DNA of 9,128 nucleotides from Pleurocapsa sp. MO_226.B13. GTDB taxonomy: Bacteria > Cyanobacteriota > Cyanobacteriia > Cyanobacteriales > Xenococcaceae. Location: the NCBI GenBank assembly GCA_030064795.1, contig JASJEI010000493.1, positions 1 to 9,128 of the forward strand, given 5' to 3'. Within the stretch, counting starts at the first letter, position 1, and every line of letters starts with the position of its first letter. The position numbers and the translations under genes were made by a program. This document shows positions 5,406 to 9,128 of the stretch, in pieces. The notes beneath the pieces are model-generated. The model was not told the origin of the DNA and did no database searches. It saw nothing but the letters and a program-made list of their open reading frames with translations.

Positions 5406-8192
5406 CTACACATCTTCCCTAATCAGATCCAGATAGTTGACATTGAAATAACTACTGCCAAAATCCCAACGCATTTCATGAGTGCCAGCAGTCAGATAAA
5501 CAGTGTCGCCAATTGCATCTTCCCATGTCTGCCAACCACCAGTACTGCCAAAACTGAGAGTAGTCACCTGTTCGTCGATCGCCACATCAAAACTGTGGGC
5601 AGCATCAAAATCCGAAGCCACACGAGCTACAACTTGATAATTACCATCATAGGGAATATCGACGCTATAAGTCAGCCATTCGCCAGATTCAATCCAACCG
5701 ACATTAAAACCACCACCGAGATCGCTAGTCGGTTCGAGATCTACCGAGTTGTTGCGATATCCACCACCAATATTTTCATAATCGGTATCGTAAAAAGTAG
5801 TTTCAGAGCTATAGTAATCGCCTTGATAATCTTCAGCTTCGATTCTGACATCTTCTGGAGCAATTAGATCGATATAGTTAAGATTAAAACCAGAACTACC
5901 CAGATCGACGCGGAGTTCGTGACTACCAGCAGTTAATTCCAAGTCACCACCCACGGCATCCGACCAAGCTCGCCAGCCACCAGTACCGTCAAAGTCGATG
6001 CTGGTCATTTGTCCCCCAATAGAGACATCTAAACTGTGAGCAGTATCAAGGTCCGAAGCAACACGGGCAATAACTTGATAAGTACCGTCTTCGGGAACTT
6101 CAACGTTATAAGTTAGCCATTCTCCAGCTTCTGTCCAACCGACGGTATAGCCACCGCCAACATCTCCAGACACTCCGATGTCTACATCGTCATCGCGGTA
6201 TTCTCCGCCAGCATTACCAGAAGTAGTATCAAAATAGTCTTGATAGTCTTCGCTTTCTACCCTCACTGCTTCGAGGTAATTGCCAAAATTGAGGTCGCTA
6301 ATAGTTTCCCCAGTCCCCAAAAAGACTTCGTGACCGTTGAAGTTATCGGAACTACGAACGGGAGTAAATCTAATCGCTAGTCCATTTTCCAGATAAGGAT
6401 TTTCATCGTTGTTATTATTATGGACAATTTGCAAGCCAGCATCACCATCGGGATTTTCCAAACCGACAGTGGCACTATTAACCGCAGCCTCTAGATTGTT
6501 GTATTGATAGACAATACTACCATCAGAATTCAAAATCGCCTGGAAAGTTAGTGAACCTTCCACTTCATAACGGGCAACATCTTGGTATTGAACGATAAAG
6601 CGATCGCCTGCTGAGTCGTAATGATGATAGATTGAACCACCATGGGCAGGATTGAGATCGTCCCAGAAAGGAGCAATAAAGTTACTGAGGTTGTAAGAAT
6701 CGGTAATAGGGCTATTAGAGTATTCGCTTCCATTGTCGTCAAAGGTTAGGTAACCATTAGAAGAAATTTTGACTGTATTGTTAGTTGTGCCGTAGAAATC
6801 AAAATTAAAGGGCAAAGTGACTTCAACTGCTTCGTCATCACCCAGGTTTAATTCTGTTCCTACTCCAGAGATATCTACCCAGTCATAAGTAATACCATCT
6901 GGTTGTTTGCTGTCTTGCCATTGATATTGGTAGGCAAAAGGAAAGGTCTGATGCCATCTTGGTTGGTTTTGTTCGGCAATGGTATAGCGACCAAATCTTA
7001 AGTCAGCAAAAGAATAAAAGCCGTCTTCATCGGTGACGGTGGAAATTTCGCCATCATCGAGTTGACCATCTCGGTCAGTATCGAGATAAATCCTCCAGCC
7101 TTCAATGCCAGATTCATCGCCATCAAACAGACCATTTTGATTGAGGTCGTGCCATTTGTAACCGCTAATTTCGCCTGGAGTTAGATTGGGACTGTAGTTG
7201 AGGTAAATTTCGTCGTCATTACCGTCATAACCCGTCCAAACAATATTGTTTCCAGAAATACGAGGATTATAGTCGCCAGTATCGTTGTCGGTTAGTTGAA
7301 TGGTTTCGCTACCGTTGTAAAGGTAAATTTCATCATCGTTGCCATCGTAACTAGACCAGACTATATTGTTACCCGCAATTTGAAGATTGCTCTCGTAGCT
7401 GTCATTATCGGTTAGCTGAATAGTTTCGCTACCATTATAAAAATAGATTTCGTCATCGTTACCATCGTAACTAGACCAGACTATATTGTTACCTGAAATT
7501 TTCGGGCTGTAATCGTCAGCGTCATTATCGGTTATTTGAATAATTTCGGTACCGTCATAAAGATAAATTTCACTGTCATTTTGTTCGTAGCTAGACCAGA
7601 CTATATTGTTACCCGAAATTTGCGGATCGTTATCGCTAGCACCATTAGTAGTTAGCTGGGTAATATTACTGCCATCATAGAAATAGATTTCTGAGTCTTT
7701 ACCGTCATAATCAGACCAAGCTAGATTATCTCCCTCAAGGCTAAAGTCATTTTTAACAGTTTCCGCATCGGTTAGCCGAATGGTTTCGCTGCCGTTATAA
7801 AGATAGATAGCGTTGTCAGAGTAGTAGTGATAGTTCGGTTCTCCTTCGTAGCTTAACCAAGCTACATTGTTTCCCCAAATTTGCGGGTTGCTATCATCTA
7901 CATCATTATCAGTCAATTGAATGGTTTCGCTGCCGTTATAGAGATAAATCTCGTTATCATTGTCGTCGTAGCCAGACCAAACAACATTATTGCCCCAAAT
8001 TTGCGGGTTGCTGTCGTAAATATCATTATCAGTTAGTTGAATAACGCTGGCGTTATCGTGGTCGTAAAGATAAATTTCATTATCGTTGCCATCGTAACTA
8101 GTCCAGACCACATTTTTCTCGGAAATTTGGGGACTATAATCACTGACGTTGTTGTCAGTGAGAAAATTTACGTTAGTTAAGTTATTGTCCAT
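5406..8192 (-). CDS. modular surface protein: propeller-like repeats, SdrD-B-like domain, nidogen-like domain, two CBM6-like modules
   Basis: The 928-residue product is very rich in Asp, Asn, Gly and Tyr. Domains in order: eight TolB-like repeats of about 40 residues (11-338), each of the form QLTDND...NPQISGNN, IVWSSYDGNDDEIYLYNG; an SdrD-B-like beta domain (342-407) with two EF-hand-like loops, DLNQNGLFDGDE (349-360) and DTDRDGQLDDGE (371-382), that should bind calcium; a nidogen-like beta domain (about 447-610; LPFNFDFYG, ISSNGYLTF, APFWDDL); and two CBM6-like modules (643-778 and 783-925) with GEWLTY, ARVASD, TGGW and FN-NY-DL signatures. It is probably an extracellular, calcium-stabilised protein binding polysaccharide in the sheath or on a substrate. 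I see no signal peptide, membrane anchor, RTX repeat or catalytic domain, so its export route is unknown. The start is set at the second ATG because AGGAGG (8199-8204) abuts the upstream ATG (8198) and is six bases from this one. It stands alone; its 3' side borders the IS4 relic. Confidence 0.85.
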   Translation of the reverse strand: MDNNLTNVNFLTDNNVSDYSPQISEKNVVWTSYDGNDNEIYLYDHDNASVIQLTDNDIYDSNPQIWGNNVVWSGYDDNDNEIYLYNGSETIQLTDNDVDDSNPQIWGNNVAWLSYEGEPNYHYYSDNAIYLYNGSETIRLTDAETVKNDFSLEGDNLAWSDYDGKDSEIYFYDGSNITQLTTNGASDNDPQISGNNIVWSSYEQNDSEIYLYDGTEIIQITDNDADDYSPKISGNNIVWSSYDGNDDEIYFYNGSETIQLTDNDSYESNLQIAGNNIVWSSYDGNDDEIYLYNGSETIQLTDNDTGDYNPRISGNNIVWTGYDGNDDEIYLNYSPNLTPGEISGYKWHDLNQNGLFDGDESGIEGWRIYLDTDRDGQLDDGEISTVTDEDGFYSFADLRFGRYTIAEQNQPRWHQTFPFAYQYQWQDSKQPDGITYDWVDISGVGTELNLGDDEAVEVTLPFNFDFYGTTNNTVKISSNGYLTFDDNGSEYSNSPITDSYNLSNFIAPFWDDLNPAHGGSIYHHYDSAGDRFIVQYQDVARYEVEGSLTFQAILNSDGSIVYQYNNLEAAVNSATVGLENPDGDAGLQIVHNNNNDENPYLENGLAIRFTPVRSSDNFNGHEVFLGTGETISDLNFGNYLEAVRVESEDYQDYFDTTSGNAGGEYRDDDVDIGVSGDVGGGYTVGWTEAGEWLTYNVEVPEDGTYQVIARVASDLDTAHSLDVSIGGQMTSIDFDGTGGWRAWSDAVGGDLELTAGSHELRVDLGSSGFNLNYIDLIAPEDVRIEAEDYQGDYYSSETTFYDTDYENIGGGYRNNSVDLEPTSDLGGGFNVGWIESGEWLTYSVDIPYDGNYQVVARVASDFDAAHSFDVAIDEQVTTLSFGSTGGWQTWEDAIGDTVYLTAGTHEMRWDFGSSYFNVNYLDLIREDV
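7185..8162 (-). repeat. eight tandem ~120-bp coding repeats
   Basis: The repeat units have a period of 120 bp except the third, which carries a 21-bp insertion (EPNYHYY region). The units encoded between 7185 and 7538 are nearly identical in protein. The 23-bp block CTAGACCAGACTATATTG plus TTACC recurs exactly at 7351-7373, 7471-7493 and 7591-7613. Units nearer the N-terminus have diverged more, pointing to recent homogenisation or expansion at the C-terminal side of the array. Confidence 0.85.
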
Positions 8193-8198
8193 TGACAT

Positions 8199-8204
8199 CC
8201 TCCT
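8199..8204 (-). promoter_or_regulatory. Shine-Dalgarno AGGAGG that decides the start of the surface-protein gene
   Basis: On the minus strand AGGAGG is followed directly by ATGTCAATG. The first ATG (8198) has no spacer and cannot be used efficiently; the second (8192) has the standard six-base spacer. The protein therefore probably begins MDNNLTN, two residues shorter than the longest open frame. Confidence 0.8.
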
Positions 8205-8260
8205 GACGGATCGATCTTCGATGTTCGCTGAATGCCTTCGATCTGCCAGATATTAGACAT

Positions 8261-8275
8261 GGCAAACACTTTGCC
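8261..8275. promoter_or_regulatory. palindrome GGCAAA-CAC-TTTGCC upstream of the surface-protein gene
   Basis: A perfect 6-bp inverted repeat with a 3-base spacer, about 70-80 bp upstream of the start codon. On the minus strand TTGGGG (-35-like) and TAATAT (-10-like) bracket it with an 18-base spacer, so it would lie between the hexamers of a weak promoter. It could be a repressor site; the regulator is unknown. Confidence 0.3.
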
Positions 8276-8450
8276 CCAAGGCTTTGAACTCCGAAATAAT
8301 CCTTATTTTTTAGTTTTTAGTAGAAGTTTTGAGCAATTAGAGGGGTTGTGCTAATCGCTTGTCTGAAACACAAAAATAAATGCTACACATTAGTTCGGAA
8401 ACTCGCGAACGTTCCTAAGCAAGCTACGGAATTAGAAGTGGTTAGTCGTT

Positions 8451-8520
8451 GCTTCTTCCCACCTTCTTCATCTTTCTGCTTTCTCTGTACTTGCGCTCCT
8501 CTGCTCCTTTTTCTGTCTAT
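8451..8520. other. pyrimidine-rich tract (plus strand)
   Basis: 59 of 70 bases are C or T, with repeated CTTCT, CTCCT and TGCT units; the minus strand reads as AGGAGCAGAGGAGCG and similar. Such AGGAGCAGAGG-type tracts are, as I recall, frequent in intergenic DNA of filamentous and colonial cyanobacteria. The plus-strand open frame crossing it (8348-8536) has a Cys/Ser/Leu/Phe-rich product caused by the tract and is not a credible gene. Confidence 0.45.
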
Positions 8521-8698
8521 CTGTAGCAAGTTTTAAAGTATTCCATCTGAATTTGCTTCCCCAATATCTACTAATTACTATTGACCAAATAACTTTATCG
8601 CTAATTTTATTTAGTTCGTCAACCGACCAAACCAGAGCTTCGTAGTTAGTATTCCAATTTGGCTCTTTGTTGGTTAAATCTTCATCGCCTGTTGCCAG
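8468..8698 (-). pseudogene. start-less open stretch, possible gene remnant
   Basis: After a TAG at 8699-8701, the minus strand is open for 76 codons to TGA (8468-8470). The first part reads like protein (DEDLTNKEPNWNTNYEALVW, SVDELNKISDKVIWSIVISRYWG), while the end is the translation of the purine-rich tract. There is no ATG or GTG and no Shine-Dalgarno sequence. Just upstream, a different frame ends in SWQQAMKI, so a frameshift could join them. I do not recognise the family. It is either a decayed gene end or chance. Confidence 0.25.
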
Positions 8699-8701
8699 CT
8701 A

Positions 8702-8908
8702 TTTTGAAGATCTATATTATCTATTAAAATTATATAACATTTTTACTAAAAAATTATCAAATTATTAACTGGCTAAAAAGTTATATTTCTTAGTATTAAA
8801 GCCAAAGATCTTTGGTCTGTATGAATGTTATTTTTCCCGCAAAATTATCTCTTTTCAAGTAAACAGAGTAAAATAAGCTAATTTTTGAAAATACAATCAA
8901 ATTTGAGG
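8702..8908. other. AT-rich spacer without features
   Basis: Stops are frequent in all frames and I see no gene, RNA or clear promoter here. Confidence 0.5.
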
Positions 8909-8940
8909 GCGATCGCTCTTATGTCTAGTCGAGCGATCGC
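8909..8940. repeat. stem-loop made of two HIP1 sites
   Basis: GCGATCGCTC (8909-8918) and GAGCGATCGC (8931-8940) form a perfect 10-bp stem with a 12-base loop. Each arm contains the HIP1 octamer. There is no T run after the stem on either strand, so termination is possible only in a weak, bidirectional sense. Confidence 0.55.
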
Positions 8941-9093
8941 TTGTTGAATTGGAGAATAATTTGGTTTGGTTATTAGTTACAGCCGTTGAAGCAAAGGTTG
9001 AGACAACTAATATTTATCTCTCGCAAAGGCGCAAAGACAAGGACATGGCTTTTGAGGAAACACGGGGCATTCAAGGTGCGGAAACGGACATCT

Positions 9094-9123
9094 CACGGGT
9101 TCGAGGAGACCTCGAACCCCGTG
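9094..9123. repeat. strong REP-like hairpin at the right edge
   Basis: CACGGGTTCGAGG (9094-9106) pairs with CCTCGAACCCCGTG (9110-9123), with one bulged C and the loop AGA. The right arm and its flank (9117-9128, CCCCGTGTCCTC) can also pair with GAGGAAACACGGGG (9054-9067), giving a larger alternative structure. The GGTTCGA string recalls a tRNA T-arm, but no cloverleaf fits. It is probably a dispersed palindromic repeat, possibly cut by the window end. Confidence 0.5.
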
Positions 9124-9128
9124 TCCTC

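Noticed and set aside
5478..5867. Plus-strand open frame opposite the CBM6-like modules
   Set aside because: Antisense shadow of a gene whose own frame gives two clear repeated domains.
6548..6742. Minus-strand open frame in another frame of the surface-protein gene
   Set aside because: It lies wholly inside the nidogen-like domain coding region and has no supported start.
7185..8162. CRISPR-like periodic repeats
   Set aside because: The 120-bp periodicity is codon-aligned and encodes propeller-like protein repeats; there are no short repeats with unique spacers.
8348..8536. Plus-strand open frame of 62 codons (MLIACLKHKNKC...)
   Set aside because: Its second half is simply the translation of a pyrimidine-rich tract. 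There is no Shine-Dalgarno sequence and no family resemblance.
9097..9128. Possible tRNA because of GGTTCGA
   Set aside because: The sequence is a simple palindrome; no acceptor, D or anticodon arm can be drawn on either strand.

Overview
The window looks like cyanobacterial chromosome. It carries eight perfect GCGATCGC (HIP1) octamers (793, 1897, 2965, 3624, 4056, 6600, 8909, 8933), moderately low GC with very AT-rich spacers, and proteins of cyanobacterial style. The genus cannot be fixed from this sequence. Four protein genes can be supported: one partial on the plus strand at the left edge, and three on the minus strand.

Layout. Positions 1-507 hold the 3' end of a plus-strand gene built from 69-residue repeats. 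It converges on acs (636-2600, minus), a complete acetyl-CoA synthetase. Directly upstream of acs on the same strand is an OFA-family major facilitator transporter (2720-3976). The two probably form a small-carboxylate uptake and activation module: the transporter would bring in acetate or a related monocarboxylate, and Acs would convert acetate to acetyl-CoA. The octamer TTGCCAAT lies upstream of both genes. Before the transporter it is part of a 10-bp inverted repeat around a candidate promoter.

From about 4190 to 5400 lies a gene graveyard. First comes an AT-rich stretch with several perfect hairpins. Then comes a short plus-strand fragment that resembles the start of a bacterial V-type ATPase subunit B, interrupted by a TAG stop and a 12-bp inverted repeat. 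It is cut off at about 5160 by a minus-strand fragment of an IS4-type transposase.

Positions 5406-8192 (minus) encode a 928-residue modular, probably extracellular protein: eight 40-residue propeller-like repeats, an SdrD-B-like calcium-binding domain, a nidogen-like beta domain and two CBM6-like carbohydrate-binding modules. No signal peptide is visible. Its Shine-Dalgarno sequence fixes the start at the second ATG.

The right end (8200-9128) has no convincing gene. It holds a palindrome upstream of the large gene, a pyrimidine-rich tract, a start-less open stretch on the minus strand, a hairpin made of two HIP1 sites and a strong REP-like hairpin at the edge. I see no CRISPR array, tRNA, rRNA or recognisable defence system. 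The best leads are the decayed V-ATPase/IS4 locus, the modular surface protein and the acs/transporter operator motif.
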